The notes under the pieces were generated by a model. The model ran no database searches, had not been told where the DNA came from, and saw only the letters and a program-made list of their open reading frames with translations. The position numbers and the translations under genes are program-made. Below, one piece after another: positions 18,341 through 34,025 of a stretch of DNA of 64,000 bases. The stretch is from Tritonibacter multivorans (GTDB taxonomy: Bacteria; Pseudomonadota; Alphaproteobacteria; Rhodobacterales; Rhodobacteraceae), in the NCBI RefSeq assembly GCF_001458415.1, contig NZ_CYSD01000018.1:35763-99762 (forward strand), given 5' to 3'. Each line of letters starts with the position of its first letter. Positions within the stretch are counted from its first letter, which is position 1.

Positions 18341-19272
18341 GTAAACAAATCTATGGCCGTGTGGCCCTCATTGGTCTTGGCCTGATTGCCTCCTCGATGT
18401 TCTGGGCGATGAAGCGCGCAGGCCTCGCAGGCGAGGTCACAGGCTTTGCCCGCAGCGCAGAGACCCGTGACACCGCCCGCAAAATCGGCCTGTGTGATCG
18501 CATCTGCGACACGGCTGCCGAGGCCGTGAAAGGCGCGGATCTGGTGGTCCTTTGTGTGCCCGTCGGCGCCATGGGCGCGGTGGCCGAAGACATTGCCCCT
18601 TTCCTGAAACCCGGCGCGACGGTGTCGGATGTGGGCTCTGTGAAACGCGCGGTGATCGATGCGGTTGCCCCACATATCCCCGAAGGCGTGCATTTTGTCC
18701 CCGCCCACCCGCTGGCAGGCACCGAACATTCCGGCCCTGAATCCGGTTTTGCCGAGCTTTACGACAATCGCTGGTGCCTGCTTGTGCCGGTCGAGGGCAC
18801 AGACCCAGAGGCCACGGCCCGCCTGCGTGCCCTGTGGGAAGGGATGGGCGCCAATGTCGACGAGATGGACGCTGACCACCATGATCTGGTGCTGGCGGTG
18901 ACCTCCCATACCCCGCACCTGATTGCCTATACGATGGTCGGTGTGGCCGATGACCTGCGCCGGGTGACGGATAGCGAGGTGATCAAATACTCTGCCGCCG
19001 GTTTCCGCGATTTTACCCGCATTGCGGCGTCAGATCCGACCATGTGGCGCGATGTGTTCCTGACCAATAAGGACGCAACGCTGGAAATCCTTGGCCGCTT
19101 CACCGAAGAGCTCTTTGCGCTGCAGCGGGCGATCCGCACCGGCGACGGACAGCAGCTGCATGATTATTTCACCCGCACGCGCGCGATCCGTCGTGGCATT
19201 ATTGATGCCGGTCAGGACACCGCCGCGCCGAACTTTGGCCGCCAGACGGCCTCGGGCGAGCCTGCGGAATGA
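18337..19272 (+). CDS. Prephenate/arogenate dehydrogenase
   Basis: A 311-residue NAD(P)-dependent enzyme of tyrosine biosynthesis. The Rossmann loop is [15 protein letters not shown], where the usual third Gly of GxGxxG is Ala. [19 protein letters not shown] holds the conserved active-site His region, and ITSH-like [14 protein letters not shown] is the second family motif. It overlaps hisC at its start and the extensin-like gene at its end (both ATGA). Whether prephenate or arogenate is preferred cannot be read from the sequence. Confidence 0.92.
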   Translation: MSKQIYGRVALIGLGLIASSMFWAMKRAGLAGEVTGFARSAETRDTARKIGLCDRICDTAAEAVKGADLVVLCVPVGAMGAVAEDIAPFLKPGATVSDVGSVKRAVIDAVAPHIPEGVHFVPAHPLAGTEHSGPESGFAELYDNRWCLLVPVEGTDPEATARLRALWEGMGANVDEMDADHHDLVLAVTSHTPHLIAYTMVGVADDLRRVTDSEVIKYSAAGFRDFTRIAASDPTMWRDVFLTNKDATLEILGRFTEELFALQRAIRTGDGQQLHDYFTRTRAIRRGIIDAGQDTAAPNFGRQTASGEPAE

Positions 19273-19991
19273 TCGGGCGCGCCAGACATATAGCATCCCG
19301 TTTCGGGCTGGCCCTCTGTCTGGCGTCAGCGCCCCTGCAGGCGACTGCGGATATCCCCGCCGTTCAACTGGCGGCGGCTTCTGTGCCGGACAGCTTTACC
19401 CCGATCCCCAAGGCGGCAGAGGTCACGCCGGTGCTGTTTGGCCTTGGCAAAAACAGAAAACGCAACCGCGGCTATGTCTGCGGCGACCGCGAAATTCAGG
19501 GCGCGCCGGCTGCGGATATTCCGCCCAAACTGAAGGGCTGCGGCCTGACAAACGGGGTGCGCGTGACCTCGGTTGCGGGCGTCAAGCTCAGCCAGGCCTC
19601 GCTGATGACTTGTGAGACCGCGCAGGCGCTGCAAAAATGGGTCGACCGCGATGTGGTCAAAGCCTTTGGGCGCGGCAACAAGCAGGTGGTCGAGCTGCGC
19701 GTTGCGGCGCATTACAGCTGCCGCACCCGCAACAATCGCCCCGGCGCCAAGATTTCGGAACATGGACGGGGCAAAGCCATTGATATTTCGGGGTTTCGTC
19801 TGGCCAATGGCACATTGGTCACCGTCCTGAAAGGTTGGGAACAACGCCGCACCCGCAAGGCCCTGCGCAAGATGTGGCGCGCTGCCTGTGGCCCGTTTGG
19901 CACCGTTCTGGGCCCCAATGCCGACCGCTACCACCGCGACCATTTCCACTTTGACACCGCGCGCCACCGGGGCGGGTCTTACTGCCGCTGA
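19269..19991 (+). CDS. Extensin-like C-terminal domain protein
   Basis: A 240-residue exported protein. [27 protein letters not shown] looks like a signal peptide. The C-terminal part carries the extensin-like domain, related to LAS/M15 peptidoglycan peptidases: AHYSCRTRNN, ISEHGRGKAIDISGF and YHRDHFHFDTA supply the His/Asp metal-binding pattern. Conserved Cys residues (YVCGD, KGCGL, MTCETA, AACGPFG) suggest disulfides. ATGA overlap with the dehydrogenase gene makes it operonic, though its cell-wall function is unrelated to the two amino-acid genes. Confidence 0.82.
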   Translation: MIGRARHIASRFGLALCLASAPLQATADIPAVQLAAASVPDSFTPIPKAAEVTPVLFGLGKNRKRNRGYVCGDREIQGAPAADIPPKLKGCGLTNGVRVTSVAGVKLSQASLMTCETAQALQKWVDRDVVKAFGRGNKQVVELRVAAHYSCRTRNNRPGAKISEHGRGKAIDISGFRLANGTLVTVLKGWEQRRTRKALRKMWRAACGPFGTVLGPNADRYHRDHFHFDTARHRGGSYCR

Positions 19992-20024
19992 TCCGGGCGC
20001 AAGCCGCAGCGTTTTGGGCGACCC

Positions 20025-20047
20025 TGCCATGCGCGACGGCATTTTTT
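20025..20047 (+). terminator. Weak terminator after the hisC operon
   Basis: A short stem TGCC/GGCA with a 9-nt loop is followed by six T residues, 34 bp after the extensin-like stop codon. Confidence 0.5.
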
Positions 20048-20110
20048 CTTGCCCCGCACGCCCATCACCGCCATGTATCCCCTGCTACAGGCAAAAGGAT
20101 GAGTGACGAT

Positions 20111-20638
20111 ATGAGCATGTGGGTCTTTGGCTATGGATCGCTTCTGTGGAACCCGGAATTCCCGGTGGCCCGCCGCGAGGTCGCAACCCTAAAAGGTTAT
20201 TCCCGCTCGTTCTGCATGCGCTCGATCCACCACCGCGGCACGGAGGAAAACCCCGGTCTTGTGCTGGCCCTGGACGCGGTGATGGACGGCAATTGCACCG
20301 GTCTGGCGCTGCAGGTCGAACCGGGCCACGAAGAGGTGACGCTGGCCGCCCTGCGCGAGCGCGAACTGGTGTCCTCGGCCTATCTCGAACGCTTCTTGGA
20401 TGTGGAGTTCACCAGCGGTGAGGTGGTCGAAGCCGTCGCCTATGTGATCGACCCGGACCATGTGCAATACTGCGATCTGCCGCTGGAAGAACAGGCGCAG
20501 ATTATCGCCCGCGCCACCGGCGGGCGGGGGCCCAATCGGGACTATCTGTTCAACACCGCCTCCCATCTGAGCGAGATCGGCTTGGGCGATGCAGATCTGG
20601 ACTGGCTGTCTGCCCGCGTCAGAGAACTTTCACAGTAA
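20111..20638 (+). CDS. ChaC-like gamma-glutamylcyclotransferase
   Basis: A 175-residue protein of the ChaC family, which cleaves glutathione to 5-oxoproline and Cys-Gly. WVFGYGSLLWNPEF is the family's substrate-binding YGSL motif; SFCMRSIHHRGTEENPGLVLALD and RELVSSAYLERF follow, with the catalytic Glu expected in the ERELV segment. AGGA 11 bp upstream favours the ATG at 20111; an ATG at 20099 overlaps that site and is less likely. Single gene with its own flanks. Confidence 0.88.
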   Translation: MSMWVFGYGSLLWNPEFPVARREVATLKGYSRSFCMRSIHHRGTEENPGLVLALDAVMDGNCTGLALQVEPGHEEVTLAALRERELVSSAYLERFLDVEFTSGEVVEAVAYVIDPDHVQYCDLPLEEQAQIIARATGGRGPNRDYLFNTASHLSEIGLGDADLDWLSARVRELSQ

Positions 20639-20714
20639 ATCCTTGGCTCAACAGACACTTTCGGTCTAGGTTCCATTCGAACCTTACGAAATTTCGTGTC
20701 AGGAGCCGAGCAGA

Positions 20715-21920
20715 ATGGCGCAGCAACCCCAGCGGGAAACCCGACCACAGTTTTCACAGCCTGTGCGGCAAGTGGTGCTGATGTTGATTGCGCTGGGGCT
20801 GGCGGGCGGTGGTGTCTTTGTGGCGCTGCCCCGCGTGCTGCCGGTGTTTCTGGCGAACCCTTACCTGAATGGGTTTATCCTGTTTGTGTTCGGCATCGGC
20901 GTGCTGGCCACCTTCTGGCAGGCCTTCCAGCTGATCAATTCGGTGCGCTGGATTGAACGCTTTGCGGGCGGTATTGCCAATGCGCAGGATCGCCCGCCGT
21001 CAATGCTGGCACCGCTGGCCTCGCTCCTGCGGTCGCGCGGGGCGCGGATGCAGCTCGGCTCGGCCTCGACCCGGTCGATCCTGGACTCGGTTGCGGAACG
21101 GATCGACGAAGAACGCGAAATCACCCGCTATATTGTCAATCTGTTGATCTTTCTGGGCCTGCTGGGCACCTTCTATGGTCTGGCCACCACTGTGCCCGCG
21201 CTTGTGGAAACCATCCGCGCCTTGGCTCCGAAGGAAGGGGAGGCAGGGATCGCCATCTTCAACCGTCTGATGACCGGGCTTGAGACGCAGCTGGATGGCA
21301 TGGGCGTTGCCTTTGCGTCGTCCCTGCTGGGCCTGGCGGGATCGCTGATTGTGGGTCTTTTGGAACTGTTTGCGGGCCACGGACAGAACCGGTTCTACCG
21401 CGAACTGGAAGAATGGCTGTCGTCCTTCACCCGCGTCAGCTTCTCGTCCGGCGAAGACAGCGGCACAGGCGAGGGCAGCGCGGTCAGCCAGGTGCTCGAC
21501 ACGATGGTTGAACAGATGGACGCGCTACAGGCGATGTTTGTGGAAACCGCGCAGGGCCGCGCCGAGGTCGAGGGTCAGATCTCGCGCCTTGTGACCACCA
21601 TCGAGGAAATGAATCAGCGGCAGGATGAAACCTCTGCCGTCTCGGCCGCGATTGAACGGGTGGCCATCGGTCAGGAAACCCTGACCGAACTGCTGCGCGC
21701 CCAAGGCGACGTGGGGATCGACGCCGAAAGCCGGATGCGCCTGCGTTCGATTGACGTGCAGATGCTGCGCATTCTCGAAGAAATCTCCGCCGGCCGTCAA
21801 GAAAGCCTCGCCGAGCTGCGCAAAGACATCGACATGCTGGTCAAAGCCTTTGCCACGCCGCGCGGGCTGGTGCGCACCACGCGCGGCTCACCGACACCGC
21901 CGCCCACACAGGAGGGCTAA
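20715..21920 (+). CDS. MotA/TolQ/ExbB-like membrane protein
   Basis: A 401-residue protein with hydrophobic segments near residues 20-42, 50-72, 138-160 and 195-220. The ExbB-like core is VNLLIFLGLLGTFYGLATTVPALVET and LETQLDGMGVAFASSLLGLAGSLIVGLLEL. The C-terminal half (about 240-380) is polar and predicted to be helical/coiled (DTMVEQMDALQAMFVETAQ, SIDVQMLRILEEISAGRQ). It ends 3 bp before its MotB/OmpA-like partner, so the two probably form a proton-driven stator-like complex spanning to the cell wall. The AGGAG site is 9 bp from the ATG. The energised process is unknown. Confidence 0.8.
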   Translation: MAQQPQRETRPQFSQPVRQVVLMLIALGLAGGGVFVALPRVLPVFLANPYLNGFILFVFGIGVLATFWQAFQLINSVRWIERFAGGIANAQDRPPSMLAPLASLLRSRGARMQLGSASTRSILDSVAERIDEEREITRYIVNLLIFLGLLGTFYGLATTVPALVETIRALAPKEGEAGIAIFNRLMTGLETQLDGMGVAFASSLLGLAGSLIVGLLELFAGHGQNRFYRELEEWLSSFTRVSFSSGEDSGTGEGSAVSQVLDTMVEQMDALQAMFVETAQGRAEVEGQISRLVTTIEEMNQRQDETSAVSAAIERVAIGQETLTELLRAQGDVGIDAESRMRLRSIDVQMLRILEEISAGRQESLAELRKDIDMLVKAFATPRGLVRTTRGSPTPPPTQEG

Positions 21921-21923
21921 GCC

Positions 21924-23807
21924 ATGGCCCTGTCGCGCCGCACCGGCCAACGGTTCCAGGGTTCGATCTGGCCCGGCTTTGTGGATGCCATGACCGGGCT
22001 GTTGCTGGTTCTGATGTTTGTGCTGACCATCTTTATGGTCGTTCAATCCGTGCTGCGCGACACGATTTCAGGGCAGGAAAGTGAACTGGATGCGCTCTCG
22101 GCCGAGGTTTCGGCGCTGGCGCGTGCGCTTGGTGTCAAGGAACGCGAGGCGTCAGATCTGGAGACCCGCCTTGGCACGCTCGGCGCGACGCTTTCGGACA
22201 CCCAAAGCGCCCTTGCAACCGCCCAGAACCAGCTCAGCCAGCAGGCCGCCCGTATTGCCGCGCTGACCGGGGAACGGGACCAGACGCAGGCAGAACTGGA
22301 TGCGGCCCAAACCCGTATCACCGGGTTCGAGGCGCAGGTCGCTGCCCTGATTGCCGGGCGCGACGCGGCAGAGGCGCGGATTGCGGATCTGACCACGGCC
22401 CGTGATGCGCTTGCCGCCTCCGAGGCTGCGCTGATTGATGAACGCGAGGCGCTGAACCTCGCGCTGGCCCAGACCCGAACCGAAATTGACGCGCAGGCCG
22501 AGGCCGCCCGTCTGGCCGCTGCCCGCCGCGAGGCGCTCGAGGCGCTGGTGGCGGATCTCGAAGCCAAAGGCGCGGCGCAGGCGACCCGTCTGACGGAACT
22601 CGAAACCCAGCTCACGGATGAAGAAGCCGCCCGTCTGACAGAGGCCGCCGCCGCCGAAGCCCTGCGCGACCGTCTTCAGAACGCCGACGCCGAACTCACC
22701 GCAATGACCCTGTCGCTGGAAGCCGAACGCCAACGGGCCGAGGACACGCTGACCCTGCTGGCCGCCGCCGAGGCCGCGCAATCGCAGCTGGACGAAAAGC
22801 TGACAGAGGCGCTGGCCACGATCGAAGAAGCCCGCGCCGCCCGCGCCGCGCTGGAGGAAGGCACCGCCAGCGACAAGGAACGCCTGACCGCCGCGCTTGC
22901 GGAACTCGAACAACTGCGCGCCGCCGCCGGGGATCAGGCCGATCTGCAGGCGCGGCTGCTGGCTGCTCTTGGCGCGCAGGAACAGGCCGAGGGGCAGGCG
23001 GCGGAACGGGGCGATCTGCTGGCACAGGCGCGCGAAGCGCTCAGCGAAGAACAACAGATTTCAGAAGCCGCCCGCCGTGAAACCGCCCTGCTGAACCAAC
23101 AGGTTGCGGCGCTGCGGGAACAACTGGGCGGTCTGCAGGCCTTGCTGGATGATTTCAAGGAACGTGACGCGGCCCAGTCGGTGCAGTTGCAGTCCTTGGG
23201 GCAGGATCTGAACGCTGCATTGGCCCGCGCCGCCGCCGAAGAACGCCGCGCTCGCCTGCTCGAAGAGGCAGAGCGCAAGCGTCTGGAAGAAGAGCAGGAA
23301 CGGCTGCGCGCTGAACGCGACCAGCTCTCTACTCAGGCCGAGGATCTGGAGCGCTACCGCTCTGATTTCTTTGGTCGCCTGCGCGAGGTTCTGGGCGATC
23401 AGGAAGGCGTGCGTATTGTCGGCGACCGCTTTGTCTTTGCCTCCGAGGTGCTGTTTGGTCTGGGCAGCGCAGAACTGTCCCCTGCAGGTCAGACCGAGAT
23501 CGCCAAGGTCGCGGCCATTCTGACCTCGGTCGCCAGCGAAATCCCGGCAGAGCTGAACTGGATCATTCGGGTCGACGGCCACACCGACAATCAGGCCTTT
23601 TTTGGCACCGGCAAATATGCCGACAACTGGGAACTCAGCCAGGGCCGCGCCCTGTCCGTTGTACGCTATATGATCGACAACCTGGGCATTCCGCCGAACC
23701 GTCTGGCCGCCAATGGGTTCGGAGAGTTCCAGCCGATCAACCCCGACGACACCGAAGCGGCCCGCGCCCAGAACCGGCGGATCGAACTCAAGCTGACCGA
23801 ACGGTAA
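21924..23807 (+). CDS. MotB/OmpA-like protein with long coiled coil
   Basis: A 627-residue partner of the ExbB-like protein. One N-terminal membrane helix (WPGFVDAMTGLLLVLMFVL) carries an Asp where MotB stators bind protons. Residues about 50-490 are an Ala/Glu/Leu/Arg-rich heptad coiled coil. The C-terminal OmpA peptidoglycan-binding domain follows (LFGLGSAELSPAG, IRVDGHTDNQAF, NWELSQGRALSVVRYMI, QNRRIELKL). The coiled coil is long enough to span the periplasm. The gene order recalls Zorya ZorA/ZorB, but there the long coil is in the ZorA subunit and nuclease/helicase partners follow; neither holds here. Confidence 0.82.
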   Translation: MALSRRTGQRFQGSIWPGFVDAMTGLLLVLMFVLTIFMVVQSVLRDTISGQESELDALSAEVSALARALGVKEREASDLETRLGTLGATLSDTQSALATAQNQLSQQAARIAALTGERDQTQAELDAAQTRITGFEAQVAALIAGRDAAEARIADLTTARDALAASEAALIDEREALNLALAQTRTEIDAQAEAARLAAARREALEALVADLEAKGAAQATRLTELETQLTDEEAARLTEAAAAEALRDRLQNADAELTAMTLSLEAERQRAEDTLTLLAAAEAAQSQLDEKLTEALATIEEARAARAALEEGTASDKERLTAALAELEQLRAAAGDQADLQARLLAALGAQEQAEGQAAERGDLLAQAREALSEEQQISEAARRETALLNQQVAALREQLGGLQALLDDFKERDAAQSVQLQSLGQDLNAALARAAAEERRARLLEEAERKRLEEEQERLRAERDQLSTQAEDLERYRSDFFGRLREVLGDQEGVRIVGDRFVFASEVLFGLGSAELSPAGQTEIAKVAAILTSVASEIPAELNWIIRVDGHTDNQAFFGTGKYADNWELSQGRALSVVRYMIDNLGIPPNRLAANGFGEFQPINPDDTEAARAQNRRIELKLTER

Positions 23808-23844
23808 TACCGCCCGGTCAGCCCCGTCAGCGGGTTAAGCTGCG

Positions 23845-24819
23845 TCAGTTGACGGTCATATCGTGGGTGATTTCGCCCACAACCTTGCCCTTTCGGATCA
23901 AACGGGCCTGACCGGAATATTGGCCCGGTTTCAACGGGTCTTTCAGGCGAATGCCACCGGCACGGAACAGGCGCGCCTGCGTTTTTTCCAGCGGGACTTC
24001 GGTGTGGAACACCGGCGCGCTTTTGGGGCCAAGGATCGACAGTTCCATCCGGTCGCCCGCCCGCGCGCCATAGGCCATGGCCCAGAACACCAGCGCCGGG
24101 GCATCTGCGGGCAGGGGGCTTTGGTCGGCGGTCCCGGCGGTCACAGCGCCATAGTCCGGCACGTGATCGGCAAAGCCTGCGGTCAGAAAATCCCCGGCCT
24201 CATAGGGCACCGGGTGCGCCCAATGGGTTTCAGAACCCGCCGCGCCGCAACTGTCGGCGGCATTGGGATCCAGATCCGGGGTGAAAGGGTCGCGGAGTTC
24301 TTTGCCCTTGCGCAGCGAGATATGCAGATGCGGGAACTGCGTTGCGCCCGACAGGCCAACCAGCGCCAAAGGCGTCCCGGCCTCCACATAGGTGCCATCC
24401 TGCACCAGCACAGAGCCGCGTTTGAGGTGGCAATACTGGGTGATCCAACCGTCGCCATGGCGGATCGCCACGCGGTTGCCGCACTCGCGCCCTTGGATGC
24501 TGGCGCGGTTCTCGGCCGTCAGGATCTGATCCGGCATCTCGTCGCGCACGCCGACCACGGTGCCTGCCGCGGCGGCCAGCACGCGGACACCTTCCTCCAT
24601 CGCGGCCAAGGTGGGCAGGGCAATGTCAGTGCCGCTGTGGCCATCATAGCTGAGGCTGCCACAGGTGAAGTCATGGGCGCCGGGGCCGGGGTCGTGGTCG
24701 ACATATTGTTGAATATAGCAGTCCTCGCCGAGGGTGCAGTCCATCGGCCAGTCCAAAACGAGTTCGCTCGCCACCGTGGGGGTGGCGAGCGATAAAATCA
24801 GAGGAAGTCCTCGCAGCAC
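23845..24819 (-). CDS. M23-family peptidoglycan endopeptidase
   Basis: A 324-residue exported protein; a short signal MLRGLPLILSLATPTVA precedes SELVLDWP. The M23 zinc site is complete: HSGTDIALP (HxxxD) and FPHLHISLR (HxH), with WITQYCHLKRGSVLVQDGTYVEAG between. An extra C-terminal beta domain (about 200-324) may position it in the wall. The start is a GTG, 5 bp beyond the clpA stop, so it may be read through from clpA. Confidence 0.85.
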   Translation of the reverse strand: MLRGLPLILSLATPTVASELVLDWPMDCTLGEDCYIQQYVDHDPGPGAHDFTCGSLSYDGHSGTDIALPTLAAMEEGVRVLAAAAGTVVGVRDEMPDQILTAENRASIQGRECGNRVAIRHGDGWITQYCHLKRGSVLVQDGTYVEAGTPLALVGLSGATQFPHLHISLRKGKELRDPFTPDLDPNAADSCGAAGSETHWAHPVPYEAGDFLTAGFADHVPDYGAVTAGTADQSPLPADAPALVFWAMAYGARAGDRMELSILGPKSAPVFHTEVPLEKTQARLFRAGGIRLKDPLKPGQYSGQARLIRKGKVVGEITHDMTVN

Positions 24820-24824
24820 GGGCG

Positions 24825-27161
<2,337 letters not shown>

Positions 27162-27404
27162 GGGCGTGCTCCTCTGTCTTGGGTTGTGCGGGCGGGTAAG
27201 CCTGCAGGGCAAATTCTGTCCCTTCCGACAACCATGTCCTCATACTGTTAGAGTTTGGTTGATAGAGCGCGGGCTTCAAGGGCTTTTTGCTATTTCCTGT
27301 GCACTTTTCGCGCGAATGTGCGCGATCTTGTGGCGGAGCAGCCCCATTTTCGACCGCTCTACCACCTTTGGCTAGGTATTGGGCAGGTTGTCCGGGCACC
27401 GCTA

Positions 27405-28223
27405 TCAGAAGCGGTCTTTCAATCCGCGGATATGGGCAAAGACCTCTGCATCTGCAACCCCTGCCATATCAAGTGCCGTTTTTAGCGGCTCCAGATGGGC
27501 GCGCAGGAAGGGGTTTGTGGCCTTTTCCAGCCCCAGTTGGGCGGGCACGGTCGGGGTGCCTGCAGCGCGCAGGGCGTCAATTTCGGCGGCACGGGCCACA
27601 AGGGCTGCATTTTCGGGCTCCACACTCAGGGCAAAGCGCGCGTTTGATTGGGTGTATTCATGGCCCGAGTAAACAAGCGTGTCGTCGGGCAGGGCCATCA
27701 GCTGTTGCAGCGTCGCCCACATCTGGCCCGGCGTGCCTTCAAACAGGCGGCCACAGCCCATGACCATCAGGCTGTCGGCGGAAAACAGCGCACCACCTTC
27801 GGCTGAGGCATCGGGGTAATAATAGGCAATATGGCCCAGCGTATGGCCCGGAACATGCAGCACCTGGCAGCGCCCCGCGCCCGTGCCGCCTTCAAAACCG
27901 GGTGTCAGCGCCATGTCGAGATCGGGCAGGCGGTCGGCTTCGTCCTTGGGGCCCATCACCATCATCTTGGGGAAGCGCGCGCGCAGGGCTGCGGTGCCGC
28001 CATGGTGGTCCGGGTGGTGGTGGGTGATCATCAGCACGCCGGGCTCCCAGCCGCGCGCCTCAAGCGCGGCGATCAGCGGTGCGGCTTCGGGGGCGTCGAT
28101 GACGGCAACCCCGTCGGGGCCATTGACCAAATAGGCGTAGTTGTCACTCAGACAGGGAACGGTGATGATCTCAAGCGATTGAGTATCTTTATCAAGGGGC
28201 ACAGTCTCAAGGGGCATGGTCAT
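27405..28223 (-). CDS. gloB: Hydroxyacylglutathione hydrolase (glyoxalase II)
   Basis: A 272-residue metallo-beta-lactamase-fold enzyme cleaving S-lactoylglutathione. LSDNYAYLVNG is typical of the GloB N-terminus; THHHPDHHGG is the binuclear metal site (THxHxDH), HVPGHTLGHIAYY and ADSLMVMGCGRLFEG supply the remaining ligands, and YSGHEYTQSNARFA precedes the helical C-terminal glutathione-binding part. Start at 28223 is supported by GGAG. Divergent from the methyltransferase gene across a 69-bp gap. Confidence 0.93.
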   Translation of the reverse strand: MTMPLETVPLDKDTQSLEIITVPCLSDNYAYLVNGPDGVAVIDAPEAAPLIAALEARGWEPGVLMITHHHPDHHGGTAALRARFPKMMVMGPKDEADRLPDLDMALTPGFEGGTGAGRCQVLHVPGHTLGHIAYYYPDASAEGGALFSADSLMVMGCGRLFEGTPGQMWATLQQLMALPDDTLVYSGHEYTQSNARFALSVEPENAALVARAAEIDALRAAGTPTVPAQLGLEKATNPFLRAHLEPLKTALDMAGVADAEVFAHIRGLKDRF

Positions 28224-28241
28224 CTCGCTCCATTTTGCTAG

Positions 28242-28258
28242 GGTGTCGGTCAGACACC
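28242..28258. promoter_or_regulatory. Inverted repeat between gloB and methyltransferase
   Basis: GGTGTC and GACACC flank a 5-bp spacer in the short divergent intergenic region. It could be an operator serving both genes. No regulator is assigned. Confidence 0.35.
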
Positions 28259-28292
28259 AACTCAAGAGTGACCCAAGGCGCAGGCGACCGCA

Positions 28293-29039
28293 ATGCATCT
28301 CGACGTGCAGGATCTGAGGAATTTCTATTACCGCAGCCAGCTGGGCCGCGCCGCGCAGGCGTCGATCCGCAGCCAGTTGCTGCGCTTCTGGCCCTCGGCA
28401 CAGGGGGAGACGATGGCAGGCTTTGGCTTTGCCGCGCCCCTGATGCGCCCTTACCTGCGCGAAGCGCGCCGGGTCATTGCGCTGATGCCGGGGCCGCAGG
28501 GAGTGATGCAATGGCCTGCGGGCCTGCCCAATGTCTCGGTGCTGTGTGAGGAAACCAACTGGCCGGTGGAAACCGGGCATATTGATCGTCTGGTGGTCCT
28601 GCATGGGCTCGAGACCTCGGAACGCCCCGCACGTCTGCTCGAGGAATGCTGGCGCTGCCTTGGCCCCGGCGGGCGGGCGATCTTTATTGTCCCCAACCGG
28701 GCCGGTCTCTGGGCGCGGTCCGACAAAACGCCTTTTGGCTATGGCCGCCCCTTTACCCTGTCTCAGGTCGAAGATCAGCTGCGCAGCCATCAGTTCACCA
28801 TCGAACATCACGCCCCGGCGCTCTATCGCCCGCCGTCGCACAAACGCTTTTGGGCCAAAACCGGCCCCATGGTCGAACGGATGGGCCACAAGCTGCCCGC
28901 CATGCTGGCCGCCGGTGTCTTTATGGTCGAGGTGTCAAAACAGACCCATCCGCAAAAGGGGCACATGATCAAAAACCGTGTGCGCAGCCCGATCCGGGTG
29001 CTTGAAGGCCTGTCCAACCCGCTGCCAGAGCCGGTCTGA
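28293..29039 (+). CDS. Class I SAM-dependent methyltransferase-like protein
   Basis: A 248-residue protein whose middle resembles a methyltransferase fold: [40 protein letters not shown] matches motifs II-III of the UbiE/COG2226-like family (positions about 98-135, broken here as post-I to III). The usual GxGxG motif I is weak ([15 protein letters not shown]). It is paired divergently with gloB, as often seen in Rhodobacterales. Substrate unknown. Confidence 0.72.
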   Translation: MHLDVQDLRNFYYRSQLGRAAQASIRSQLLRFWPSAQGETMAGFGFAAPLMRPYLREARRVIALMPGPQGVMQWPAGLPNVSVLCEETNWPVETGHIDRLVVLHGLETSERPARLLEECWRCLGPGGRAIFIVPNRAGLWARSDKTPFGYGRPFTLSQVEDQLRSHQFTIEHHAPALYRPPSHKRFWAKTGPMVERMGHKLPAMLAAGVFMVEVSKQTHPQKGHMIKNRVRSPIRVLEGLSNPLPEPV

Positions 29040-29577
29040 GCGCCAGAACCCACATGTACCCACATCTCACGCAGCGTCGCGACGTCGACTGCCCCAACGG
29101 CGCGCTAGGGGCAGGGGCGCTGCCTGTGGCATCCTGCTGTGCAGGAGGAGAGGCCCGGTTCCGAGGGCGGGAGGCGGACGCGAAGGGCAGGCCAATGACG
29201 GGTCCAGAACGCCAAACGGCGTTTTCCGTCAGTGATTCCTTTGGGCAACTGGGAACGCTATCATTGTGTACATTTGTGTACCGTGGAGGTCGTCCAAAGC
29301 GTAACCGCCAAGCCTGCAGCGAAAAAACCTTGCTCAGAAATTCATTTTTTTTTCCGAAAAGACCTACGTCAAAGCGTCACAGATTTGTTAAGGTGTTGAA
29401 TTATCACGAAAAGTGATTTTGGCGCTGAAAACAGAGGTAGTTGCTAGGTGAGCAAGGCTCTGCTACATCCACGCTGATTTCCGTGTCCGGGGCAACCTGG
29501 GCAATGCTCACGCCCCCGGATGCCTACCGCAAGCAAGGCATATAAACCGGGGCCAAAATAATATCGGAAGGGTGGAC
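29040..29577 (+). other. Intergenic region before the ATP synthase operon
   Basis: No credible gene. A small terminator-like hairpin lies at 29208-29225 (AACGCC-AAAC-GGCGTT then TT). Farther on are an A/T-rich stretch (29340-29420) and a short inverted repeat ATCAC-GAAAA-GTGAT near 29402-29416, either of which may mark the operon promoter. No -35/-10 pair could be assigned with confidence. Confidence 0.55.
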
Positions 29578-30138
29578 GTGTCCGAACCAGCTTCGATTTC
29601 CGCAGGCATTGCTGACCGCTATGCCACTGCGATCTTCGAGATCGCCTCCGAGGGTAATTCTCTCGACTCTCTCGAATCCAGCATGAACGATCTGGCCGCC
29701 GCCCTGGCGGACAGCGAGGACCTGCAAGCGCTGATCACCTCGCCGGTGATTTCCCGCGAAGAGCAGGGCGCCGCAATTGCTGCGGTCGCAGACAAGATGG
29801 GTATTGATGCGACCCTGCGCAATACCTTGGCGCTGATGGCGACCAAACGCCGCCTCTTCGCCGTGCCTGCCCTGATCGACGCCCTGCGCGCCCGTATCGC
29901 GGAAGCCCGCGGCGAAGTGACCGCCGAGGTCACCTCTGCCAAGGCGCTGACCAAGACCCAAAGCGAAAAGCTGGCCAAAACTCTGGCCGCGCGTGTGGGT
30001 AAGAAAGTTTCCATCAATGCAACCGTCGATGAGAGCATCATCGGTGGTCTGATTGTCAAAGTGGGCTCGAAGATGATCGATAGCTCGATCCGCTCCAAGC
30101 TCAACTCCCTACAGAATGCAATGAAAGAGGTCGGATAA
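29578..30138 (+). CDS. atpH: ATP synthase F1 delta subunit
   Basis: A 186-residue stalk subunit linking F1 to the peripheral stalk. SISAGIADRYATAIFEIA at the N-terminus and the C-terminal VDESIIGGLIVKVGSKMIDSSIRSKL are family signatures. The GTG at 29578 gives the usual MSEPASIS start with GGAAGG 6 bp upstream; an earlier GTG (29572) sits on that site. It is first in the five-gene F1 operon, ending directly before atpA. Confidence 0.95.
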   Translation: MSEPASISAGIADRYATAIFEIASEGNSLDSLESSMNDLAAALADSEDLQALITSPVISREEQGAAIAAVADKMGIDATLRNTLALMATKRRLFAVPALIDALRARIAEARGEVTAEVTSAKALTKTQSEKLAKTLAARVGKKVSINATVDESIIGGLIVKVGSKMIDSSIRSKLNSLQNAMKEVG

Positions 30139-31680
<1,542 letters not shown>

Positions 31681-31694
31681 GGGAGCGCGCATAG

Positions 31695-34014
<2,320 letters not shown>

Positions 34015-34025
34015 GGAGGGCCCTG

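Noticed and set aside
20715..23807. Zorya-type defence system
   Set aside because: The long coil is in the MotB-like rather than the MotA-like subunit, and no ZorC/ZorD/ZorE-type gene follows; the next gene is an M23 peptidase on the other strand.
27340..27375. Minus-strand GGTGGTAGAGCGGTCG resembles a tRNA D-arm
   Set aside because: No anticodon arm, TpsiC arm or acceptor pairing could be formed nearby. No tRNA or rRNA gene was found in the window.
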